Source of the DNA: Schoenoplectus triqueter
Lineage: Eukaryota > Streptophyta > Magnoliopsida > Poales > Cyperaceae
Direction: 5' to 3'
DNA length: 17,335 nt
Assembly (NCBI GenBank): GCA_964058805.1
Contig: CAXKVV010002165.1
Coordinates: 1 to 17,335 of the forward strand
Part shown: in pieces, positions 1-9,000 of the stretch
How the letters are laid out: every line of letters begins with the position of its first letter
Numbering within the stretch: the stretch's first letter is position 1
Position numbers and translations under genes: made by a program
Notes under the pieces: model-generated
The model's input: the letters and a program-made list of their open reading frames with translations, nothing else
Told to the model about the DNA's origin: nothing
The model's database searches: none

Positions 1-1440
1 GGGTGGGGAATAGCCATATTTCGGATAAGCTTGGCGCACATGAACAGACCCCACATGTCGGGTTTAATGGGAAACAGGCGAGATGAGCCGCGCTTACGCA
101 AAGTTTCCTCTTTTCAAACACTTTCTCCAGCGCTAAATATTGACGGTTGCTGCTTACTACCTCCAGTTTGCACCCAGTCAGGCACTCACCCCCAAATTGT
201 ACCCATAAAGTCCCCCTGATTGAATATCAGCCTTTGGATTAATCTGATTTTCCTTCCCCAATTTATTTTAATAGATCCCTTCATCCAAAAATTATGAAAA
301 TTTTCACCAAAATTCTCTAAAATCATGATGATCATCTCTGTATTTTCATATTCCATTTTTACCCCTGTCTGCTTGTGCTAAAAATTCCATGATCAATAAA
401 ACCCTGTTTTATTCTTATAAAATCTCCATTTATCAGTTGTAGCTCAGTGTCTCTGCCAAATAAATTCTCCTTGCAGAAACCACCCTAACTAAATACCAAT
501 TAGACTTATATTGATATTCATTAGGGTTTGATTTGATCAAATGCTGACTACTTATCAGCAATTAATACAAATCTAGACTTGATCAGGTGGTTGCTCCCAG
601 CTTTGGCACCTGATCAGTCTTGTGAAATTGACTTTCAATCCCTTAACATGAGGGTAATTTGGTCATAGAGCTGACTACTTATCAGCAATTGACACAAATT
701 AAAGCATGGTTAGGTGGTTGCTCACAGCTTTGGCACCAGGTCAGCCTTGAAAGCAAAAATCACATTGGGATTTCTCATGATTGGTTGTATCAAAATACTG
801 GCTTGGCATTGATACTATTCCATGTAGTACAGGGATTGTACTGCTTCAGCTCATAGGGTTTGATCTTGGCTTTCTCTCTTGTATTTCTTCCTTCAACCTT
901 TCAGGGGTAAACAAAGAGCCACCCACCAAAGCGGGTCCTGAAGAATTTGGCAATTTGAAGGGCCTGCTTTGGTGCACATATCCGACACACCTCTCTCCTT
1001 CTCGGGGTTCAGGCTAAACTTCAATAGATTTTTCTTTAATCAGATTCTTCTCATGAGCGCAACATGGTGGGGCCTGTCCTCTCAGCCTCTCGCTCGTGGG
1101 ATAATGGTGCATGTACCCAGCCTCCTGCTGAGCTACCTGCTTCAGCCACTATGGGGATAGGTAAAGATAGCATCTCTCGGCTACTTTATTCGCCTTCTTT
1201 CTCTTTTCTTTCACTGTTGGGGATGCTGATCGCCTGCTTTGCTATTTTCTCATCTCTTCTTTCGCAGTATGGGAGATTTTTCATAAGCTCTTTACATTTT
1301 ACACTCTCAATCTTAGTTGCAAAAGTGCCTAATACAGCTGCTCTTATTTTCACATAGCATCTAAGTACAAAAATAGAAAAAGGGAAAACTTTACAGCACC
1401 CTATTGCACTTATTCTATACATAGCTTCTCTTTATTTATT
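1..1440. other. Non-coding region left of the retrotransposon 3' end
   Basis: No convincing gene is visible on either strand; open frames are all under 155 codons, overlap one another and resemble nothing I recognise. The composition is moderately AT-rich with a few pyrimidine-rich tracts, for example around 1188-1214. It contains a 127-bp direct repeat, listed separately. It could be a continuation of a long 3' untranslated region, part of a 3' LTR, or flanking genomic DNA. I could not match it to the sequence right of the element, which a 3' LTR inside the window should allow if the LTRs were shorter than the flanks shown. Confidence 0.5.
543..753. repeat. 127-bp direct repeat, two diverged copies
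   Basis: Copy 1 starts at 543 and copy 2 at 670. Both begin with GCTGACTACTTATCAGCAAT and both carry AGGTGGTTGCTC and CAGCTTTGGCACC at matching spacing. Similarity fades about 80-85 bases into each copy. The first 17 bases can form a small hairpin (GCTGA/TCAGC). No coding potential is attached. It is an old tandem duplication whose function is unknown. Confidence 0.75.
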
Positions 1441-1736
1441 ACAATACAGAACTTAAGTAACCGTGGTATTTTACGGATACCGAACCTGTCTGTATTGACC
1501 TCTAGGCCGGGTACAGAATAAACCCGTTTATCCCTTTATTACTGATGGATAAACTTACCAGTATCAATTGGATTATGGATGTAATTGATAACACCATTTT
1601 GTGGATGCTCCTTGTATATTTAGTTGACATTTATTTTGTGGAAGCTCACCCACTCTCCCCTCATTTGTGCACCGTTGCGTGCTAAAGTGGAAACTCACGT
1701 TCACTCATCTCCACTCAATTTGTTTTGTGGGGGTAC
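1441..1736. other. Non-coding, candidate 3' UTR/LTR junction region
   Basis: No gene is visible. The stretch holds two similar short segments, TTTTGTGGATGCTC near 1603 and TTTTGTGGAAGCTC near 1634, then the pyrimidine tract annotated as a candidate polypurine tract on the minus strand. A segment near 1463-1490 weakly resembles the end of the 241-bp unit found to its right, so the array may once have reached further left. Confidence 0.4.
1649..1662 (-). promoter_or_regulatory. Candidate polypurine tract (plus-strand primer site)
   Basis: On the minus strand this reads GAGGGGAGAGTGGG, directly followed by TG (plus 1647-1648), the usual first dinucleotide of an LTR. Polypurine tracts prime plus-strand DNA synthesis next to the 3' LTR. 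The position, 1.2 kb downstream of the integrase stop codon, is acceptable for a Tat-type element. The tract is interrupted by one T, and the presumed LTR start was not found again to the right of the element, so the call is tentative. Confidence 0.35.
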
Positions 1737-2216
1737 TACCCTCAAACATCCATCACGCATCCCTGCGAGACAGGCTTTCATCGGGTAGGTCCGCTCTCCA
1801 TGACCTGAGTCACTTCTTTAAGCGAATTACTTTATTTGACACTGAATGTCGGGCAAAAGCATAAACCCTTAGTCTGACCCCTCCATGACCTATTTTGGGA
1901 TTAGAAACAGATCACCTCCTTGGGCGTGTGGTACTTTTGCGGATGAATGTACCCAACCTGGTTTTTTATATTTTAGCTACCCTCAAACATCCATCACGCA
2001 TCCCTGCGAGACAGGCTTTCATCGGGTAGGTCCGCTCTCCATGACCTGAGTCACTTCTTTAAGCGAGCCGCTTTGTTTAACATGGAATGTCGGGTACAAG
2101 CGTAAACCCTTGGTCTGACCCCTCCATGATATGTCGTGGGATTATAACACACCATTTCTTCGGGCGTGTGGTGCTTTTACGGATGAATGCACCCAACCTG
2201 GCTTTGTATAACACTC
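1737..2216 (-). repeat. 241-bp tandem repeat, two copies, in the 3' non-coding region
   Basis: Copy 1 is 1737-1977 and copy 2 is 1978-2216. The first 89 bases of each (1737-1825 and 1978-2066) are identical by eye. The remaining roughly 150 bases are clearly diverged but still alignable, sharing GAATGTCGGG, GTCTGACCCCTCCATGA and ACCCAACCTGG. The array lies downstream of the polyprotein stop. Tat/Ogre-lineage elements are known to have hypervariable 3' untranslated regions with tandem repeats that can seed satellite DNA, and this array fits that picture. Confidence 0.85.
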
Positions 2217-2879
2217 ATGGTGTCGGGGACAAAGGTGGCAACCCCTTATTGAAAGATTTTATTATTTTTATTATCATTCATTTTTTTTTATGAGTAGGAA
2301 AATAGATTTTTATTGTTTTACATATATATCCTTTTATTTTATTAGAAGAGGGCAAATTTTGTTATTAGTGATACATGCTACTAATAATACGAGAGTTATT
2401 TATTTATATGCCCTCAGAAGCGACTATTTACTAGCCACCAATTTGCTCGACCTATCTCTTGGCTTGCGCCGCGAGCGACCAATATGAGCAACTTTCGTCA
2501 TTGGGCAACAGATAGTTTGAGGGACAAACTGCAAACCCTGCCCATTTTTGTGTTTATTCTGTATCAAATGGACAAACCCAGTGGTATTTGTATTGTGAGC
2601 CCAAACACCAAAGCTCTCGCCTTACATTCTCGCGTGGTTTTGGCGTTGTATTCCCTTATTCTATATATTTTTTATTTTTGTTGTAGGGCTAAATGTGTTT
2701 GTGTGGTTTTGGATTTTTGGATGCATTCTATTTACAGATGCACAAGTAGGGTTTTGGGATTTTTATGCAAAAGTGGAGGTTAGACATGGGTTCGTGTTTC
2801 GTGCGCATGTGTGTAAACGAACACTTATTCCCTCCTTATTTATTTACAATAGATACTACTCGATTGGCCCCGCTCCGGG
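2217..2879 (-). other. 3' untranslated region next to the pol stop codon
   Basis: About 660 bases without a credible gene between the integrase stop codon and the 241-bp array. The right half is T-rich on the plus strand (A-rich in the sense of the element). No recognisable polyadenylation region, hairpin or further repeat could be fixed with confidence. Confidence 0.5.
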
Positions 2880-5800
2880 CTATGTGTAGTACTTCTTCAG
2901 ATATCGCCCATTAATCGGTGGCATGGGCCTTTCACCTTCATGGTCTATGAGTTGGTATGCGCCGCCCTCGTATACCTTCTCAATTACATATGGCCCTTCC
3001 CAGTTCGGAGAGAATTTTGGGCCGATGTGCCGGCCAATGATCGGCCTTTTAAGAACAAGAACAAGCTCTCCTTGTTGAAATGCCCTGACTCGCGCCATTT
3101 TGTCATATGCCCTTGCCATTTTTGCCTGATATATTTCAAGGTTCTGCTGGGCTATCAGCCTCTTCTCGTCCATGGCATCCAACTCGTCCAGTCTAAGTTG
3201 TTGGCATTCGTCCATGGTCATATCATTTTGCATAGCCACCCGCAATGATGGTAATTCCACCTCAAGAGGGAGAACGGCTTCAACCCCAAAAGCCAAAGAA
3301 TACGGGGTAGCTTGCGTAGGCGTTCGGTATGTGGTTCGATAAGCCCATAATGCCTCCTGTAGACGATTATCCCAGTCTCGTTGGTTGCCGTCCACGGTCT
3401 TTTTCATGATATTGATTAGGGTTTTGTTAAAGGCTTCGGCCAGGCCGTTGGCTCTCGGGTTATAAATGGACGAGAATCTCCAATCAATGTTAAATTGCTC
3501 CGCCAGGGCATAGACTTTAGAACTCTTGAAGGCCGTTCCATTATCAGATATTATTCGTTGCGGTGTACCGAATCGGTAAAGGATGTGCGTCTTGAAGAAC
3601 TTAACCACATCGGATGCTTTGACTTCTTTAAGCGGGACGGCTTCAGCCCATTTTGTAAAGTAATCTGTCGCCGCCAGGATGAACCGGTGACCTCTCGACG
3701 TAGGAGGGTCTATGGGCCCCACTATATCTGTGCCCCACATATTAAATGGCCAGGATGCTACCGTGGGGTGCAACGGGTTTGACGCTTGATGTATAAAAGG
3801 GCCATGTATCTGACACATGCGGCACTTCCTTGCGTGCTCTTCACAATCAGCCACCATCGTGGGCCAATAATATCCCATTCGCTTGATTTTCAACTTCATT
3901 TTCGGCCCAGACTGATGTGCTCCGCATAGCCCGGAATGAACTTCTTTCATAACCTGCCCGGCTTCAGGCCCTGATACACATCTTAGCCACAACTGATCAT
4001 AAGACCTACGGTATAACGTGTTGCCCACATACGCATACCGTAGTACCCGTTTTCTTAGTTGATCAGCGATTCTTTTATCTTTGGGGAGGATGCCATGCCG
4101 GAAATATTCGATGAACGGCTGTCTCCAATCATCGTCTTCAGTTATCATTGCTTCTTGGCATTCCATCTTTTCTAGCCCAGTATTTTCATTATTCGCATTA
4201 TCTGTCGTCTGACACACTGATAATGGCCTTCTATTACGGACGATGATGTGAATTTCCGGTTCTGTTGGTTCACCCAGCTCCTTGGCGAGTTTGGCCAACG
4301 CATCTGCCTCACCATTCACAGCCCTTGTGACTTTCTCAATGGACACGTACGGGATTTTCTTCATTAGTTCCATGGCCTTTTGGTGATATTGTATTAGCTC
4401 CGGCTTTAGGACCTTATATTCGCCAATTATTTGATTTATTATCAACTGTGAATCCCCAAAGATGCGCACAGCCTTGATTTCCAGCTCTAGTGATAGCTCT
4501 AGTCCGGCGATGAGTGCCTCATACTCTGCTTCATTATTTGTACATGGTTCAGTTAAAGCCAGAGAATGTCGTATTATCCCGCCCTCCGGGGTTACGAAGA
4601 CTAGTCCTGCGCCAGCTCGCACAGTTGGGACTCCCGGGCCCGCGATTGGCTTGATCGACGAAGCACCATCAAAGTACATCTCCCATATAGGACTTCCTTC
4701 TTCAACATGTAAAGTTTCCTCGTCAGGAAAGTCACATTTTAATGGGGAGTCATCTTGAATCGGGTGTGCAGCCAGGAAATCTGCTAGCGCCTGCCCCTTT
4801 ATCGCCTTTTGCGGTGTATAAGTGATGTCGAATTCAGTGAGGATGATAGCCCACTTGGCCAGCCTCCCCGTTAGCATTGGCCGAGTCATCAGATATTTGA
4901 GAGGGTCCACCTTGGATATTAATATGATTTTGTGGGCTAGCATGTAATGCCTCAATTTCTTCACTGCGAAAATTAGGGCTAAACAATGCTTCTCAATCGG
5001 TGAATACCCGTGTTCTGCCCCTACCATCATGCGGCTTAAGTAATATAGCGCATTTTGATTACCATCTTGGTTTTCTTGGGCCAATAGGGCTCCCAAGGAT
5101 CCATCTAGGGCGATCGTATATAGGATAAGCTCCTTCCCGAGTATGGGCGCCGCCAACACTGGAGGGTTGAGTAGATACGCCTTGATTTCTTCAAAGGCTC
5201 GCTGGCACTCGCCATCCCACTTAAACGGGATATTCTTCTTAGTCAGCCGGGTGAAGGGTTGGATTTTACCCGATAGATTGGCTATGAACCGCCTGATGTA
5301 CGCCAATTGCCCTTGCAAAGATCGCAATTGTTTTAAATTCTTTGGCGGGGATAGTTCAGTTATTGCTTTGATCTTGCCCGGGTCTATCTCAATGCCCCTG
5401 TGGCGTACCACAAATCCCAGAAATTTACCAGATGATACCATGAATGCGCATTTCAACGGGTTTAATTTGAGCGCATGTTCTCTTAGGCGGTTGAAAACGA
5501 CCTCAAGGTATTGGAGGTGTTCTTCATATGACATGGCCTTGATGACTAAATCGTCCACATAGCATTCGACTATCTTGTGGATCAGATCGTCGAATATCTT
5601 TGTCATCGCCCGTTGGTAGGTGGCACCTGCATTTTTGAGCCCAAACGGCATGACTTTGTAACAATATATGCCAATCGGCGTGCGGAATGCCGTATGCCTC
5701 TCATCTTCTGGCGCCATTTTGATTTGATTATAGCCCGCATAACCGTCCATGAAGGAGAAGACTTCATAAGAGGATGTATGGTCAATTATGATTTCGGTTA

Positions 5801-5909
5801 CTGGGAGCGGGAAATCATCTTTGGGGCACGCCTTGTTTAGGTCCCGAAAGTCTACGCAAATGCGGATCTGCCCATTTTTCTTTTTAACCGGGACAATGCT
5901 AGCCACCCA
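2880..5909 (-). CDS. Pol continuation: RT core, two RNase H domains, integrase
   Basis: This is the same reading frame as the upstream part, resumed after the TAA at 5910-5912; it has no ATG start of its own. Residues are counted from the GTG at 5906. RT shows CVDFRDLN (17-24), the first catalytic Asp in SFMDGYAGY (54) and YVDDL (116-120). A connection and degenerate RNase H follow (about 225-382), then an archaeal-type RNase H (about 408-545) with D413, E461, D485 and D535. Integrase has an HHCC zinc site (H657, H664, C695, C698), a catalytic triad D727, D788, E824 with 35 residues between the last two, and a C-terminal GPY motif (971-973). It ends in TAG at 2880-2882. All catalytic motifs expected of an autonomous element are present except in the first RNase H. 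Copying and integration would occur in cytoplasmic particles and then the nucleus, as is general for the family. Confidence 0.9.
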   Translation of the reverse strand, partial: WVASIVPVKKKNGQIRICVDFRDLNKACPKDDFPLPVTEIIIDHTSSYEVFSFMDGYAGYNQIKMAPEDERHTAFRTPIGIYCYKVMPFGLKNAGATYQRAMTKIFDDLIHKIVECYVDDLVIKAMSYEEHLQYLEVVFNRLREHALKLNPLKCAFMVSSGKFLGFVVRHRGIEIDPGKIKAITELSPPKNLKQLRSLQGQLAYIRRFIANLSGKIQPFTRLTKKNIPFKWDGECQRAFEEIKAYLLNPPVLAAPILGKELILYTIALDGSLGALLAQENQDGNQNALYYLSRMMVGAEHGYSPIEKHCLALIFAVKKLRHYMLAHKIILISKVDPLKYLMTRPMLTGRLAKWAIILTEFDITYTPQKAIKGQALADFLAAHPIQDDSPLKCDFPDEETLHVEEGSPIWEMYFDGASSIKPIAGPGVPTVRAGAGLVFVTPEGGIIRHSLALTEPCTNNEAEYEALIAGLELSLELEIKAVRIFGDSQLIINQIIGEYKVLKPELIQYHQKAMELMKKIPYVSIEKVTRAVNGEADALAKLAKELGEPTEPEIHIIVRNRRPLSVCQTTDNANNENTGLEKMECQEAMITEDDDWRQPFIEYFRHGILPKDKRIADQLRKRVLRYAYVGNTLYRRSYDQLWLRCVSGPEAGQVMKEVHSGLCGAHQSGPKMKLKIKRMGYYWPTMVADCEEHARKCRMCQIHGPFIHQASNPLHPTVASWPFNMWGTDIVGPIDPPTSRGHRFILAATDYFTKWAEAVPLKEVKASDVVKFFKTHILYRFGTPQRIISDNGTAFKSSKVYALAEQFNIDWRFSSIYNPRANGLAEAFNKTLINIMKKTVDGNQRDWDNRLQEALWAYRTTYRTPTQATPYSLAFGVEAVLPLEVELPSLRVAMQNDMTMDECQQLRLDELDAMDEKRLIAQQNLEIYQAKMARAYDKMARVRAFQQGELVLVLKRPIIGRHIGPKFSPNWEGPYVIEKVYEGGAYQLIDHEGERPMPPINGRYLKKYYT
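3237..3944 (-). other. Integrase (HHCC zinc site and DDE core)
   Basis: H657-x6-H664-x30-C695-x2-C698 forms the N-terminal zinc site. The core has WGTDIVGP (D727), ISDNGTAF (D788) and NPRANGLAEAFNKTL (E824). ALWAYRTTYRTPTQATPY follows, as in other plant gypsy integrases. The C-terminal part continues to about 2890 with the GPY motif. No chromodomain is visible before the stop codon, which agrees with a Tat/Athila-type rather than a chromovirus-type element. Confidence 0.92.
4272..4685 (-). other. Second, archaeal-type RNase H (aRNH)
   Basis: Residues 408-545 hold YFDGAS (D413), NNEAEYEALIAGL (E461), IFGDSQLII (D485) and GEADALAKLA (D535), a complete D-E-D-D set. A second RNase H at this place is a hallmark of the plant Tat lineage and is thought to have taken over RNA removal from the degenerate first domain. 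The loop after DGASS is longer than I would expect, with an extra proline- and glycine-rich stretch (about 418-430) before GAGLVF. Confidence 0.87.
4761..5234 (-). other. RT-linked RNase H, apparently degenerate
   Basis: The family fold is recognisable from ALDGSLGALLAQE (D268), YSPIEKHCLALIFAVKKLRHY (E305), GRLAKWAIILTEFDI and GQALADFLA (D376). At the third catalytic position, where gypsy RNase H normally has Asp in a TDH-type motif, this protein has SKVDPLKYL, which aligns Lys with the Asp. Loss of activity in this first domain is a known tendency in plant elements that gained a second RNase H. Confidence 0.75.
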
Positions 5910-6038
5910 TTATGGCGTTTCTTCTTCCCGTATGAAACCGGCGTCGATGAGTTTCTTCGTTTCCTCCACGACCTTCTCTTCGAGTTCTATTCTCATTCGC
6001 CTCGGCGCTTGTTTAATCGGCTTGAAGGTTGGATCAAT
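5397..6038 (-). other. Reverse transcriptase domain, interrupted by TAA at 5910-5912
   Basis: Before the stop, KPIKQAPRRM and LIDAGFIRE mark the RT N-terminus. After it come IVPVKKKNGQIR, the first catalytic Asp (codon about 5747-5745), MPFGLKNAGATYQ and YVDDL (codons about 5561-5547). The active-site residues are intact. The nonsense codon sits at a conserved position just before the first fingers strand, so a product ending there would lack all RT activity. Confidence 0.9.
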
Positions 6039-9000
6039 TTTTAAGTAATGGACCGCCACGTTGGGATCTAATCCAGGCATTTCTTTATAACTCCAAGCGA
6101 AACAGTCCATGTAGCTTTTAAGGAACGTCTTCAACCTGTCAGCCACCTCTTCTGGTAACGACGCGCTTATGAAAGTTGGTCGTGGGTCTTCTTCTGTCCC
6201 CAAATTAATTTCTGCTAACTCATCGACCGTGTTAGGCTCCTTTTCTAACTGCTTCAAAGCATTTTTCAGGACTGGGGTATTGTCCTCTTCTGTTTCATTA
6301 TCCGGCATTTCAACAGAAGTCATGCAACAGCTCTCTTTCATACGGTACTCGTTGAGAGACCCCTCAAGACATGCTGCGTCATCGCAGTTATACCCTAATC
6401 CCCGGGTGTATTTTATTTTACCGTCCAGGCCCAGGACTTTATTCTGGCCGCCATTCCAGAGTTCATTGAAGCGCTTGGCCTCGGCCTTGGATATGTCTCT
6501 CAGACATCTTGCCCTTTTCGCCAATTTATATAGCTCCTTTCCAAAGGGATGAGATGCAGCGTCATCGCTCGTTGCATTCTGCGATTCTTGTTCTATCACC
6601 CACTTTTTCCAAGTGTTGTGGTCAGGGTTCTTCAGAGACTGGGTTGAATCGCTCTGATAGAAAATTATGGCCTTATGGATGATAGTTTTCCCTTTGATGC
6701 GTTCCACCTTTGCCGGCACAACAAAGGTCTTTAGGGTTTGGATGTGGTTCACCTCCCTTGGTATAAGGTCTTTAAAATGCCTTTCGGGAACCACAGTAAT
6801 CTCTAGCGCTGCCATCTCTTCTTCTATCTCAATGTTCATGACTGAGTTGGAGCGGTAGATTTCTTTGATCGGCTTACGTCTCGCAACCTTAGGTTTGCTA
6901 GGCACAGGAGTGTGCGAGATCGTATAAGCCACCCCTTTGCCTTTGCTATTCGAGTTGTGCGGAGCTGGGTCTTGTTGAAAGCTCTTCGGGAGTTGGATCG
7001 TCCCGTTTCTATGCCCTTCTTCTATAAGGTCTTTAAATACCCAGCATTCTTCAATAGTATGACCCAATATGCGATGATAAGGGCAGAATTCGCCTTCACC
7101 GGCTCTTTCTATGTCTGCGGGTCGTTTGCAAACGGGAAGTGTTAATCCGTTCTTTAGGGCCTGCTCAAATATCCGAGCTGTTTTATTTTTCAGGAAAGAG
7201 TATGGTTTACTCTTCTTGACCTTGAGAGTTTGCATGACGGTCGGTTGCTTAGCTTTCGTTTCTTCCCCCTTTGATTCATCTACTATGACAATTACCCGTT
7301 TGCCGCCATCGGGTGCTTGTCTTTCGGGGGTCCCGGAACGGGGTTCGCTCGTCACTTCCTTGAGTAGCTCGGAGTTATAGATCGCGGTTTGTAGGTTTTC
7401 GATCATTATCATGATTTCATTGTGTTGCACTTTGATATCCTGCATCACTTCCCATTGTTCAGACACCTCTCTTCTATTATTTTCAACTTGGTGCCTTATT
7501 TCGTCGATCGCATTCCAGACGCGACCTTCAAAATTTTCCCGCCATGAGCGTTCTTCATTTATAGGCCTCGGCCTAACCGGGTTATCCTTCCCGCTACCGG
7601 GTCCCGTGTTGATCATAAATGACTCCTCGCTTTCATTATCTGTTTCGGGCCCTTTATACGGCTTCTTGAGGATGTGATAGATGATCTCTTCGTCAGATTC
7701 CTCTTCCCAGGGTTGACGATCATGGCTAGATTCTTCTTCCGAGGTGGTATCGCCCGAGTTGTTAGAATCTTCGGAGTCTTCTCCCGAAGTTGCCTCTATG
7801 ATCTGAATTTGAGGGGTGTTGGCAGGTTTAAAATTGAAAATGACCTCCTCTTCAGAATCACTTGCATTGATTTCACTCGGTTTTATTTGGGCCTTATACG
7901 CAGCCACCTGTTTGAAGTGGAAGGTTGCTTCTTCACCCGATTTTCTTCCGGGTCTTTGGGCTCGAGCACCTCGGGGTTTAATATTAAATTTGACCTCTTC
8001 TTCTTCTCCGGATGAGGTATCAAATTTAGGGCCTTTGTTGAAGGGTTTCTGACCTGCTTTTGTTATTGGCCAGCTCGGCGCCACAGCGGATTTTGGCAGA
8101 AAATATTGGGCGTCATTAAATTTAATCTCATGCACCCCGAATGGCTTGACATCTCCGTCAATTCTCTTTCGCTTACCATTCTCGATATATTTCAGGCACT
8201 GGTGCAGAGTAGAGGGTATGACCTGATTACTGTGAAGCCACGGGCGACCCAGCAACGCCCGATAAGAGGTTTCAGCGTCAATGACATAGAATTTAGTAGG
8301 CGCTCTTAGGCTTCCGCATTGCAGGTTCAGAGTTATAGCTCCCAGGGCCTTTTGGGAGTTTTGATTGAAGCCATGAATAATCACCTTTTCATCAGATAGA
8401 TTCTTCACATCTAAGGTGATGGTCTTCAGAGTTTTGAGCGGCATGATATTGATCGAAGACCCTGCGTCGACCAAGATGCGGCCAATCTTCTGCCCTCCAC
8501 AATTTCCAGTAATGTATAACGGGCGGTTATGGTCAACGGTGCCTATTAGGAGGTCGTCGTCTGTGAAATTTATACAGGCGGCCCGTTTGGCGGTGAATAG
8601 GGCTTCTTGCATATTTTGCTCGACAAAGTATGACTTGTACTTCTCGGGATCTTGCAAGGCCTGGATTAGTACCTCCCTTAGGTCTTGTGACATCATCAAC
8701 GCGTCAAATATGCTTAATAGCGCTGGAATCTTACGCATATGTGCCAACACATTATATTCTTTGCCCGTCGACCGGGTCTTTTCTGGGTTCTTGCTTAAGC
8801 TCTCGGCCTCTTTGCCTTTATTCAGGGCCTTATCTTTTCCTTTATCGGAATCCTTGGGAGCTTGTCTCTCAGGTATATAAGTCCCGGACCGGAGCACGGC
8901 TTTGCACTCTTCATTCTTGGTCCCAGAGGTGCTTGCTTCTCCTTCATCATTCGGGAAGAACATCTCCTCTAATGTTGGCATATCTTCGTCGTGAGAAGAA

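Noticed and set aside
1188..1214. Alternative polypurine tract on the minus strand
   Set aside because: It is purine-rich but not followed closely by TG and lies further from the coding region than the tract at 1649-1662.
5143..5562. 139-residue plus-strand frame opposite RT
   Set aside because: It is antisense to a strongly conserved RT region and has no features of its own; a shadow frame.
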